This document shows, in pieces, positions 1 to 12,600 of a DNA stretch of 64,000 nucleotides. Source of the stretch: Candidula unifasciata. Taxonomy: Eukaryota; Mollusca; Gastropoda; Stylommatophora; Geomitridae. Under the pieces are notes generated by a model. That model was not told the origin of the DNA. It saw nothing but the letters and a program-made list of their open reading frames with translations, and did no database searches. Made by a program: the position numbers and the translations under genes. The number at the start of each line of letters is the position of its first letter. Positions within the stretch are counted from its first letter, which is position 1. The stretch lies in contig CAJHNH020001999.1 in the NCBI GenBank assembly GCA_905116865.2, positions 10,001-74,000 of the forward strand. The letters are read 5' to 3'.

Positions 1-41
1 TGTCTTAGAAGCTGCGTACGCCCAGAAAAAGGGAAAAGGCG

Positions 42-797
42 GGGGTTGGAGAAAGAGGAATCCGGACTGTTATCTGAAAGTTTGACTGGAGAAGGAAAGG
101 AATCCGGGCTGCTATCTAAAAGTTTGGCTGGAGAAGAAGAGCAATCGGGCTGTTATCTAAAAGTTTGTCTGGAGAAGAAGAGCAATCGGACTGTTATCTA
201 AAAGTTTGACTGGAGAAGAAGAGCAATCGGACTGTTATCTGAAAGTTTAACTGGAGAAAGAGAGTAATCGGGACTGTTATCTGAAAGGTTGACCGGAGAA
301 GGAGAGAAATCCAGACTGTTATCTGAAAGTTTGACTGGAGAAGGACAGGAATCCGGACTGTTATCTGAAAGTTTAACCGGAGAAGCGGAATCCGGACGGT
401 TATCTGAAAGCTTGACTGGAGAAGGAGAGGAATCAGGGCGTTATCTGAAAGTTTGACTGAAGAAGGAGAGGAATCAGGGCTGTTAGCAGAAAGTTTGACT
501 GGAGAAGGAGAGGAATCCGGACTGTTATCTGAAATTTTGACTGGAGAAGGAGAGGAATCCGGATTGTTATCTGAAAATTTGACCGGAGAAGGAGAGGAAT
601 CCGGACTGTTATCTAGAAATTTGACTGGAGAAGGAAAGGAATCAGGGCTTTTTTTTTTTTTTTTTAGAGTTTGACTGGAGAATTAGAGGAATCCAGGCTG
701 TTTTCTGAAAATTTGACTGGAGAAGTAGAGGAATTAAGGCTGTTCTCTGAAAGTTTGACTGAAGAAGCAGAAGAATCACGGCTGTTATCTGAAAGGT
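42..797 (+). repeat. 42-bp minisatellite upstream of the first coding exon
   Basis: About 18 imperfect tandem units built around CTGTTATCTGAAAGTTTGAC followed by a GGAGAAGGAGAGGAATCC-like half. Most units are 42 bp, so one stretch (453-674) reads as 14-codon repeats. Other units are 39 or 41 bp and break frame, and a run of T interrupts the array near 650-665. It is therefore treated as non-coding DNA in the 5' region or first intron of the RASSF gene. Confidence 0.85.
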
Positions 798-1030
798 GGA
801 CACACTGAGATTAAAACATTTCCAAACCAATAGGGGAAATCTCACATACCCTGTTCCGCCTCGGGAAAAAAGTTATAATTGTGTCCCCCGTAATGGCTTC
901 ACCTGCCAAATATAACCTGCACTCATATGCAGGTAGGGATAATAGATCTTTTGCAATTGCAATATTTTATTTGTGAGTTTCTAAATTTATGTTTATATGC
1001 TTATCATTACCTCATTCACAGCCTGGAAGC
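798..1030 (+). promoter_or_regulatory. Region before first coding exon, with splice acceptor at 1020-1021
   Basis: A pyrimidine-rich stretch ending TCATTCACAG precedes the short leader CCTGGAAGC and the ATG at 1031. This looks like a 3' splice site, so at least one non-coding 5' exon should lie upstream, possibly outside the window. No promoter could be recognised. Confidence 0.5.
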
Positions 1031-1228
1031 ATGGCAGCAGAATCTCACAGTGCCGACATTCCTGTCTGGTTCAACGGAACTCAGAGATGGATGACCGGAG
1101 TGACGAAGCGCACAACATGTGATGATGTCATATACGCCTTGCTTGTCAGTGCAGGCATGCACGAGACTGAGTCCACTGACACGTTTGCTATATTTGAAAA
1201 ATGGTGGGAAGTGGAGCGACCATTATCT
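1031..1228 (+). CDS. RASSF9/10: RASSF gene coding exon 1 (first half of RA domain)
   Basis: Encodes 66 residues from MAAESHSADI to VERPLS in phase 0, followed by the donor GTAAGT at 1229. The start was chosen because it is the first ATG after a good acceptor and it directly precedes the RA-domain beta strands (PVWFNGTQRWMTGV). The downstream half of the RA domain is in the next exon, 1.76 kb away. Confidence 0.88.
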
Positions 1229-4200
1229 GTAAGTAGATCTATCTTTGTTCATCATCACCATCATCATCATCCCATATCATCATCATCATTACCGCGGTCG
1301 CATCCTCCTCCTTCCCTTCCCCCCTGCTCCTTTATCTTCCCATGTTCCATTTTAACTTGACATAGGGCTCGCAGTCGATTCGTTTTTTCCGTTTACATCG
1401 TTAGCAGCCCGGCTCTCTAGCGTAGTTGGTTAAACCTGACTTTCGCGGCGGCCGAGTGACGAACTCTTTGTGGTCCGGGTTAAGTCCCGGGAGTTGGCAG
1501 AAAAGTCACATTTCTCCCAGGTTAACGGTATCTATAATGGAATCAAGACCGAAGGGTTGCGATATCCATACTACCGAGCCAAAGGGTTTACAACTCATGG
1601 TTTCTTGATACTTAAAAAAAAATATCCTTAGCAATTTTTTCCATATCGTCTAGGTTTGACAGTTATTCCGCTTTCCCCGCAATACTACGTCCCCACCCCC
1701 CCCCCCCCCCCCCCCCCTCCCCCCCCCCAATTTTCTTTCTATTAGTACGCTTAATGTGTTAATTATGTATACTTTATAGCCTATGAGTAATAAGTAAAAA
1801 TGTGTTTATAATTAGACAACCATTTAAAAAAAAAATTAATTATTACTTTTTATTTTATTTTACAAAATGTGGCCACCCTAATATTGTGTATTTGACCCAG
1901 TCCAGTACTTTAGACCTATATCAAATTCCTCGTATGGTTTCTGTTGTACGCCGTGGCAGCCTCAGTCCATTTTTGCACCATTCCATTGCCTGTTTTGTGA
2001 TTCTTTGTTCGATTCTCATCAGACACTTTCCAGTATATCACCAGCTTCTTTCTCTTGTTGATACCTACGGTTTTCAAGAGTCGAGACATTACAGACTTCC
2101 TTGCCTTTCTTGAATTTATCCAAATTAATGATGATCAATTTCGTCATGAATTTGATTTTGAATACACTTAAGTCTTGTTTAATGACTTTGGTGGTTCCCA
2201 GTGCGTCCACTGTCATATGTTATAATTGAAATAACTTCAGGATATTAAAAAAAAAAAAAAAAAAAGAGGAATAATAGGGAAAATATTCCACACGAACACC
2301 TAACTGTGAGAGGAAGAGTCTGAGGTTTTTTGAGGTTTTGAACAAGGGATCAACATCATGGCACACGGGTATAACCCATAAGTGCTATATTCTTTTTCTG
2401 ACTCAAGTCTGAGTCCGAAGAAGCTCAGCACATTGCACAGGCTCTGTAGCACCAGCGAGAATCCTGAAATACTTTGAGTAGATTTTTAACTCCAAATTTT
2501 GCCCGGGCAGCGCCGTTAGACTACTGTTTTCGATTTCCTACTGCCAAGAGAGGAAGAGTTAACATTTTGAAGTCTGACTAGAAATGATATCAGTATTACC
2601 TGTTTAATAGCTGAGCATCCTGCTGCTGAAACTGAGAAATATTCATGTTAAGTTATGTTATCACAATCGACGTCACATTGGGCTGCTTATGTTGTCTCCT
2701 ATCTCGACCTCGACGACGGCATAGATGTGCTTCAGCATGCTTTACTCCCATGTCACGCAATCGTGTTAGTGTCAGAGATTCCTCATTTTCCACGAGCCCG
2801 GTACGTACATCGTTGACTATATCTGCTTTATCCATGCTTCTTCCCACATGCGTTGGTACACTGCTTGCCAGTTGGTCCGCTCGCACATTACCTTTTACGC
2901 CCGCATAACCAGGTACGTAGATCCAGGCGGGGGAGGTTGAGAAGAAATGACCGAGAAGAAATAACAATTGTGTGTTTCCTTGGAACAGGCAAGAACAAAG
3001 ATTCTCAAAGTCTGGTCTTTTTGGGGCGAGGAGCAACCGAACGTCCAACTGAGCATGCGTAGCCTTGAAGATTACTTTCTTCCGGGCGAGTCCAGCTTGT
3101 ACGTGCGCAGCCGCCGAAGACACAAGAAGTCCACCAGGCACAAGGAAAGACACAGCACACAATGCAGGTGAGTTTAACGCTTTAAAAAATCAGTTCCGAT
3201 GTGTAAAATGTGTTTTTAGGTGTCTTTTTCTTCGCATTCACAGGCTATAAAACCCGGCTGAAAGTTCTGGTTTTTTCTCCATTTCTAGACCTTAGTCTTG
3301 TTCCAGCACCTGAGTTTTACGTTCACATCCGTTTTTATCAGATCTGACTTCTCTATATGCAGATTGTTGGTTCCTTCCCTTTCAGGCAGATGCAGCCGAC
3401 TTCGAGGGAAGTTAATGGCTGAACAATAGAATAATACACAATGTAGTGACAATGATTCTGGCGTATTGTATATTTAAGCATGCCAGCGCTTTTAACACTA
3501 CAAAAACATTTACAAACTGGTTCCTACCCACAACACCCCTAGACAATGCTGCAAACTATGTCACAGGCATTCTCTTTCTCGGAAGAAAAACGTAAATGCA
3601 AGACAGGCTAGAAAGGAAACAACATAGCCGTAACCCCCCGGACAGCAGACGAGTCTAGAAATATATCGATGGAACGCGACCTAGTTCTGCTGGGGAGATA
3701 AATTATCATGGATCTCACTTTTACAATATGTGAATTGGATCATTTGCAAATTGCGCCAGTGGAGTTGGAGGCGCAAGTATTATTTTGTTTTTCAAGCACA
3801 TTTATACTGTAATTTCCACAGGCACCATAGCAAACCAGAATACACAGAATGTTCCAGGTTTCGGACATTGGAACAACTGGTCAAGATGGTAGTGAGCCAA
3901 GAAAGAAAGATCCAAGACCTAGGCGAGCGGATCCAAGAGACAGACACACTTATTGATAAACATGAAGCAAGGGTAAGTTTCTACTGTGTGCGTTCCGTGG
4001 CCCCATTGTGAGAAAAACAAGACTAGACCAATTGTATGAGTCAACTAATTGGGGGCTTCCTTCGCAGTCGGAGTGCATCAACCTGAGAGGCAAGGAACAA
4101 ACAATATGCATACAAATAAGCCAAATTTGTAAAACGGATGTACACGCAACACTCAGGTTGTGGAACAATATAGGTCCAGAGATGGATGAAAAAATCAGAA

Positions 4201-7200
4201 CCTTCCACTGGAGTTTACAGACGGTGAACGCGAAGAAGGAGAAGATTTGTACTTTTTTCTCACACTTTTCGACCAGACTGATAATTCTTCACATCCAACA
4301 ACTTATTTTTCTTCAGCGTTCGTATCTAAAAAGATGGTATATTGTGGTTACAACTAGGCTGCGATATCTGCGCCTTTCGGAGCAGCACATATTAAACAAG
4401 TAAACCCCTATTTCGACGCCTTGTGAGACATGCTTGTTGGGGCGGAAGAGGGAGGCTGCGGGTCTTTCCTTTTTCTCCACAATGTTGTCTTGGAATCCAC
4501 AAATGGAGATCCATCAATTCCAGGTCCCCGTGGCTAAATGGTTAAGCCATTTGCTTCGCCTTCTGAAGGACGTGGGCTCTTTTCACTTACTGCGTCGTTC
4601 TGTTTGCTGGTGCAGTTTATACGGAGATCTGTGGGGAATTTCGCTTGGGCTACGGAGTTTGTGATTTATGCGATGCTTTGGGCAGTTTGCCATTCTGAAA
4701 AGTGTTTAATCCATCAGGTGCTCGAATACCGATCGACAGGGGGAGTTTTGGCATTAACGTTGGCGCTCAGGTTTGCTAACCTGAAAACTGATCTTCTAAA
4801 TTATTGTAGGAAGTAAAAGCGGTCGGCTAGAACATACCACTCATCAAATAAAGAATATCTCTTCGTGTGGGTTCCTGAGCCCCATTGTTGGGAAAACAAG
4901 AATAGACTCACTGCTTCCTCAACAAGCATGTCGTAGGAGTAGGCTAACTGGTGGGTTTTTTTTAAAGTCAGAGTGCATCTGCCTGATTGACAAGGAACAA
5001 CTAACTGCACACACATAAGCCAGTAAAACGGATGTACACGCAAAACTCAGGCCCTGGCACAAGGCCAAAGCCTAAATGGCGAACAACCAGGACTTTCTGC
5101 CAGTGAACTAAGAAGCAGAAGAAAAAGAAGAAGAAGAAAAAAAGAAGAAGAAGAAGAAGAAGAAGAAGAAGCAGAAGAAGAAGAAGAAGAAGAAGAAGAA
5201 GAAGAAGGAGGAGGAGGAGGAGGAGGAGGAGGAGGAGGAGGAGGAAGAGAAATTAAAGAGGTCTATTCAGAGGGAAAACGGGGGTGGGAGGGGATAAACG
5301 TATAGACAATACTCAACAAAACTTCGTAAAAGGATAATTTAGTATGTCTCCTTTTTTTAAACCATTGAAATAGATTAGCGAGCGGCTGGACATATGTACA
5401 TGCGTGTAGACAGGCAGACAGTCAATTTAGACAATATAAGTTCGCCTGTATCCTTGGTGTGAGCGACGACACATTTTTAATGTATGATTCGGTTTTATTT
5501 ATATTCAAATAAATCTCCTTGTGCCTAGTGGATTGCGTCCAGATGTCATACCAACCGAATGACAGAAGGAGGGACAGACGGACAATCCAGTAGACAGATA
5601 AGCAAGCAGGCAGGCAGGCAGATAAGTATTTAATGCTGTTCATGGTGAAGGACTGTTAATTTGTATCAGTCTGAAATTATACCATATATTTTCTAACAGA
5701 TCCACTTGCACCGCGTGCAGCAAAACGGAATGGATTACGTCCAGAACTCCTACCTCAACAGCCATAGCAGCGAGAGCAGCAGCAACAGCAGTGCCGACAC
5801 TACCAGTTTCACCAGCCTTGACCTCAGAGAACTGAAGGCCATATTTCCAGAGTCCAGCTTTCAGCAGTTGGAAGAGATTGCACGGGTTTGTGACAACGTT
5901 GGTCATATTGAACAGTGTGTTGCACAGGAACAGGCTAAAATCCAGGAACTCACCAAAGAAGCAGAGAAGTTAGCAGAGTCAGCTGGGACGATTGTTCAGC
6001 TGGAAGGAGAAAGTAACGCAGAGCTTGAGGAAGCCAGGGTAGGTTGCTAGTTGCCAGTACACACATTGTGGGTGTATCATTTTCGGGAGGGGGGAAAGGG
6101 GTTTAAAGTGGAGATAGTCGCATAGTAATTTCTGTCCTCGAAATATAAACTGGAGTAATTGGAACCCACGGTGCTTGCGCTGCGACGTTCAGCCACCCCT
6201 GACCAGCCATGGCATATATAGTGGGTGGCCAGTTACTTTACTCCTAACCTGTTCTGCCCTAGCAGTTTCCTAAAATGCCTGTTCCCGGGCGACCCTTAGA
6301 ACTGTACTGTTTGAAAAAAAAAAAAAAAAAGGCAACTGTGTCTCTGCTTAGGACTGAACCCAGAGAACTGTCTTGACGTGGAAGTACACTTTTTACTTTA
6401 CCACCACAGTCCGCAAGAAGGAAATATACTACATAATCCAACATGTTATTCCTGGAAACTTATACAAGGTCTGACAATTAGGTAATAAGACTAATTCTAT
6501 AAAAATTAAAATAATAAACAGTTGGAGAAATAAACTGTATCTGATTCAAAGTAAGCCTCTTATGCAATTATACAGCATGTGGTACGATCTAACAAATACT
6601 GGAACGACCTCTGTAGTTCTTCTGTTGTTATGGCCCATAAAGTCGATGTTACGGCCCTTTGGATGTCATCATTATCGTTAAAGAAGCATCTTGTCAATGG
6701 TAACTTTTTTAATTTTGGGAATAGGAAATAATCACAGTGAGACAAGCCTAGGGAATAGGGCGGAAGACTGAGAACACACACTTGTTTTTGGGCCAAAAAT
6801 TCTTGTTTTGATTATTTCTTTTGGGTACTCAACCCTCTGATGTTTTTCGTCATCAGACAACGAATGTGATACTAAGCGTCAGGCAACATTTTTAGTGGCC
6901 AAAATCTTGCACTAAGATGTTATGAATGGTCTCTCTATTAACACCATCATCCTCACAGTAAAACAATGATCTTTTTGTATGCGTTCTCTATATTTTGCAA
7001 TGAGTTCATCATTACGAACAGAAATTTGGAGTCCAAGTCTAGGTGCATTTCCACGCCAATTTTGAATCGTGAATACCACCTGAAAATATATGCACGAGAT
7101 AAACAATTATCCCCATAAACTTGTAGCGTTAATTTTTGAACTGTTTCAATCGCGCTTTTTCAGAGTTTTTAAAATAATTTAATGTTAGCTTTTTGCTTCC

Positions 7201-9668
7201 CTGCTGATTTCGTAACAATGCATATCTTACTGGGTCAACAAAATGGCGGCTTGTTTGTTGTCTGCTTATCGAGTGGCGATGAAAAGTTGCCAGATCATAG
7301 ATTAATGTTGCCTCTTTAGATTTCAGGCTTTGCTTCATAGATGGCATTTTAATCTTGGCCATAATAAAATAAGTCTCATTACGGTACTTAATTTATAACT
7401 TACCCCTGACGTCACGACAACGTCACGGGAGACATTCCCAATAAATTCTGGGGTGTTCAGGTTGTAGTTTCTCGCGATTTCTCTACAGCCAAGTTTAGGG
7501 TTAGGGTTAGGGTTAGAAGACACTAGATGAACACTCAAAAACAGCACCAAACAACAGCACACTTGTACCCCTTGATATAATGGACTGTCAGGTCAGCTGT
7601 GGATTTCCCACGGGAATTTCGTGTTTGGGGTACGTTATAAATTAAGAACCCTCATTACTTAATTGTCGGACCTTGTAAGAGAAGCGGTGTTAAAATGCTA
7701 CTGTTAGACCAGTCAGAACTTTGAGTTGAATGACAGTAGACTACGAAGCGGACCAAGAAGACTGTGCAAAGATAATACCAAGACAGGCCCATTAACACTT
7801 GGAGTTACCAAATGGAAAGAGAAAACCAACCACAGAGATAAATGGATGATGACTGTAGCAATGCACCTCAAATGTTAGCATTGTTACGGAAAAAAACAGC
7901 TCTGAGCCCCTGAAGTTACGGTGCGCATGTGAACATTTTCTTGCATTCATATCCATCACCCCTGATAGTCTTTCTGACCCCAACTCTATGTTGTTATTTC
8001 TAGCTAGAAAACATTAGGGAAGGGGCGATGGGGGCACTTCAAGAAATTCTTTTATTCTTTCATGATCACTGATATTATTTGAAAGCCTCTGTGAAGTTTG
8101 GACAGTCATAATATTTTTTGAGACGTGAAACGTTAACGCGCGACTTTATTCAGTATTCAGGTCTGGTCAGATGTCAGTATTCTTCTACTTGGTTTCCTAT
8201 TGTACGACCGTCCTCGACAGGGGCTTAAACCCTAGTGCGCTAACTAGTCAGTGTACAAACTATTACGCCACTACAGCTGAGGTCACATCATCTTTTTCGC
8301 GTTCACCGTCTGTAAACTCCGGCGGAAAGTTCCGGTTGTTCGTCCACTTCTGGGCTTTAGTCCTGTTCCGGAACGTGAGCCTTGAGTGCACATCCGTTTT
8401 ACAGACGTGTTGTTTAAAGTAGGCTGTTGGTTCCTTGTCTGACATGCAGATGCACTCCGACTTCAAAGTCAACCCCTGATTAATCGGCTCTTACGACAAC
8501 GTGTTAGGAAGGCAGTGGGTCTATCCTTCCTCTCCCTCCCCCCCCCCCCCCCCCCCCCCCCACTCCTCCCGTTTCCGCACAATAGGGTCCCGGAACCCAC
8601 GCAGAGAACAGAACATATAACATACGGTTTCTTCCTAGGTACCAGAGCATGTGACGCTCGTCCATAAATTATTACGCAAAACCTCTGTGGGTATTCTCTT
8701 GCCTTGAGATTACCTGCCGTCTGGTTTATTGCCTGCACGTAACCTAATAACCACGGTTGAAGGTGGGGGATAAATACAATTCTCGGACACGATTCTGTGT
8801 AGCCAGCATGGGTGGGGGTAATAAAGTTGTCTCTTTTTGTCATCATAGAATTTAATGGCGCCATGCATAGAGGTGCTTTAATAGTTTGATAGTGCAGGTC
8901 CTAATTTACTCTCTGACCTCCTAGAGTTACAGTTACCTGAACAGAGGTTGGTTGGGGAGGGGGGGGGGAAGGATACATTAATGATGCAAGTGGACAGATA
9001 ACATTCAAACGCTGACGAACGACAGTCTTATACTTTACAAAACGGGGAGCGAGAGGCAGACAGGGTTGCAGATCTACTGCAGAAACCACCATTGCGGAGA
9101 CGACACCTGAATAAGTGATTTCATTTACTTTTTATGGAACAGATATACAATCATTGTTCAGATTTTTTGGATAAATCTTCTCGAAACAGTTGCATGTTGC
9201 TATATACCATTTCTTCTTCTTCTTCTTCTTCTTCTTCTTCTTCTTCTTCTTCTTCTTCTTCTTCTTCTTCTTCTTCTTCTTCTTCTTCTTCTTTTTCTTC
9301 TTCTTCTTCTTCTTCTTCTTCTTCTTCTTCTTCTTCTTCTTCTTCTTCTTCTTCTTCTTCTTCTTCTTCTTCTTCTTCTTCTTCTTCTTCTTCTTCTTCT
9401 TCTTCTTCTTCTTCTTCTTCTTCTTCTTCTTCTTCTTCTTCTTCTTCTTCTTCTTCTTCTTCTTCTTCTTCTTCTTCTTCTTCTTCTTTGTCTTCTTCTT
9501 CTTCTTCTTCTTCTTCTTCTTCTTCTTCTTCTTCTTCTTCTTCTTCTTCTTCTTCTTCTTCTTCTTCTTCTTCTTCTTCTTCTTCTTCTTCTTCTTCGTC
9601 TCCTCCTCCCCTCCTTCTTTTTCTTCTTTCTTTTTCTTGTCCCCCTCTTGCTTCTTCTTCTTTTTCGT

Positions 9669-9699
<31 letters not shown>

Positions 9700-12600
9700 A
9701 GTTACCTCGCAGAAGTTTTGGGAGTGAGGTAAGCATGAGATCTTTCTAATGCGTTGCATAATTAGATCTACATCGGATCACACAGACACGCATTTCCTGA
9801 ATACTTTTTTTTTTAATAGCCCGGCTTTCTAGCGTAGTTGGCTAAACCGGGTTGCGCGGTGACGGGGCGACGAACTCTTTGTGGTCCGGGTTCACTCCCG
9901 GTGGTAGGCAGAAAAGCCACATTTATCCCAGATTTACGGTATTTACAATGGAATCAAGGCCGAAAGGTTGCGATATCCATAATACCGAGCCTATGTGTTA
10001 ACAACTCATCCCTTCTGGATACTAAAACAGACAAAACTAAATACTTTTTTTAACCAATGTGTAAATAGTTAATCTTTTGCCGTTTTTCCGAACCTGTCCT
10101 AAATTCAAATTTAATATTTTATAAACATATAAAAACACAAATTACTTATCTCAGATGGAAACACTAATTACTCATCTGTCTTTATCTGTCTTTATAGGTA
10201 CAAATGATCCGAGCTGTTGCTACTTATGTAACAAACGAATACAACGAGCGAGAGCTGGATAGAAAGATAGATATGTGTTTAGCAGAGATCGCAGCCAAAA
10301 CAGAATACATAAACGAAGTGCAAAGAAAGGTAAGCTCCTCGGGATTTTTTTTTTTTTTTAATTTTTTTTTAACATAAATAATTATTGCTTTGAAATCTTT
10401 AAATGACGTCCATTTATTAGTAAAACTTGTTTCTTTCGTTGTACCAGTTCAAGCCCCAGTTTGAGTAGATTTAAAGAAAGCAGCAGTCAATTTGAGTTGT
10501 TGGGAAGAAGAAAATGGAAGAGGAGAAGGAAGAAAAAGGAGGTTGAAAAAAAAGATGGAAGAAGAAGAAGAAAGAGGGAAGAATAAGATAAACAATATTA
10601 ACTGTTATAATTCTCTTAAGCAGCGGTTCTCAGCCTGCCGGTCGCCACCTTTGTGTGGGTGAAAGGACCCTTTCACGTGGGTCGCTCAAGACCATCGTAA
10701 ACACATATTCATTGAAGTTATTGACGTGTGCGAATGTTCGCTTGATACAACGCACACTTGCCAAGTATCCATGGTATGTTAAATAGTGTTACAGTAACAA
10801 GTCACCATTCCCGCCCAACAGCAATAAGGACGCCGGATACATGTTGAACGTCAAACAGAATTAATGTATTTCTAATTTCAACACCAAAACAATGAAAGGC
10901 ATCACGAGAATAAAACGTTACACCGCCACAGTCATTCCTACTGGCAAGGCAACACACACTACGGACGCTCTGGGCTACTTCTACTGCCACCCTGTTCCGT
11001 GGTCAACTACGAGCAAACATTACCTGCTCGTGCAACCTCACTGCTCGTGATTATGTGTCTACCTCTATCACACCCATCCCTTGGGTACACTGTCATAGCA
11101 GAATCATACAGGCCGATGCACAGTACATTGTGAAACTTGTCCAGACCTTTCGTCTGCGGCCACACGAGCGTCTGTCACGCTGGCGCGACCGCTGTAACAA
11201 CACTCACAGACAGCCCGTACCCTACCGCCAGCGTAACACAGTTATGCAGGACCAGCCTGGATCCATCCAGATTAGAACAGGCTTCCTACACAGCGTAGTA
11301 GAGTCCACCGTTACTCACTCTCTCTCTCTCTCTCTCTCTACATAACGTTCAATGTGTGCGCACCGCACCAAGTCCCACGTTCAACAATGAACTTCCCTTC
11401 CCATATATTGCACACAACAGCTTATTCCCCCCTTCCTCCAGCAAACAGACACCATTTGTTTCTGTTTGCTCGAGACAGGACCGCCGTGCTCAACACATGG
11501 CAATATGCAGTTCATAATTTACATAACATGCACAATATGAATAATATATTTCACACATAATCTTAAGCATGTTAGGTACATTACTATGCCTCAAAATAAC
11601 AAGACCAGAAAAACCTAGTCACACAGTTGTCCTTGATAGGAAATCTGGGATCACGTTTTCCTCCCCTCGGACATAGTGGACAGTGAAGTGGTATGGCTGC
11701 AGCATCAGCGCCCATCTAAGCACCCTGGCATTCTTCACTGCTCCCGAACACAATGCCTGCAGTGGTTGATGGTCAGTGAAGATAGAAAAATGGTTACCGT
11801 ACAAAAACCTGGAGAACTTGTTGACCCCAAACACTATGGCCAGGCACTCTCGTTCCATCACACTGTAGCGTGTCTCTGCTGGGGACAGTTTCCTACTGGC
11901 ATACAGGACTGGATGCCATGTACCTCGGAACTCCTGTACGAGGACACTGGCCACTCCCACATCAGAGGCATCACATGAAATACCAAAGGGTACATTCAAA
12001 TTAGGTAAACGCAACAATGGTAAATTATTAAATGCACTTTGTAATTGTCTCAAGGATTCACCACATTGTTCGTTCCACCATATCTTGCCTGGCATTCCCT
12101 TCTTAGTCAGATCAGACAACACAGACGTGATGGTGGCATAATGGGGAATGAATTTTGAGTAGAAATTACTCAAACCCAGCAATGCTCGAACTTGCTTTTT
12201 AGTCTTAGGGACAGGAAGGTTCAGAAACCTGTGAATAGTGGATTGAACGGGTTTTCTTACCCCTCTGCCTATGACATGACCAAGGAACGTCACTTCCTCG
12301 ACTGCAACCTCTACCTTGGTTGGTCTGACTGTCAATCCAAACGACCGGGATGCGCTCCAACAAGCTTCTCAACCCTTGTATATGTGCTTCGATGTCCTCA
12401 TGAAACAGGAGAATGTCATCCAAATAATGAATTATATCACTACGATCACGAACCAATCTCCTCACCATCCTTGTGAAGGTGGCAGGAGCATTACAAAGCC
12501 CAAAAGTAAGAAATCGTGATACAAACCCCTGACAGTTTGGAAAGCGGTATATTTTTTTGCTTCTTCCGCCAACGGTATCTGCCAATAACCTTTTGCTAAG

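Noticed and set aside
453..674. A repetitive acidic protein (GEESGLLSE repeats)
   Set aside because: Neighbouring units of the same minisatellite are 39 or 41 bp and break the frame, and a T-run interrupts it.
9134..9759. Long open frames of poly-Ser, poly-Phe, poly-Glu and poly-Arg on both strands
   Set aside because: All come from one TTC microsatellite that is open in every frame; it lies in an intron of the RASSF gene.
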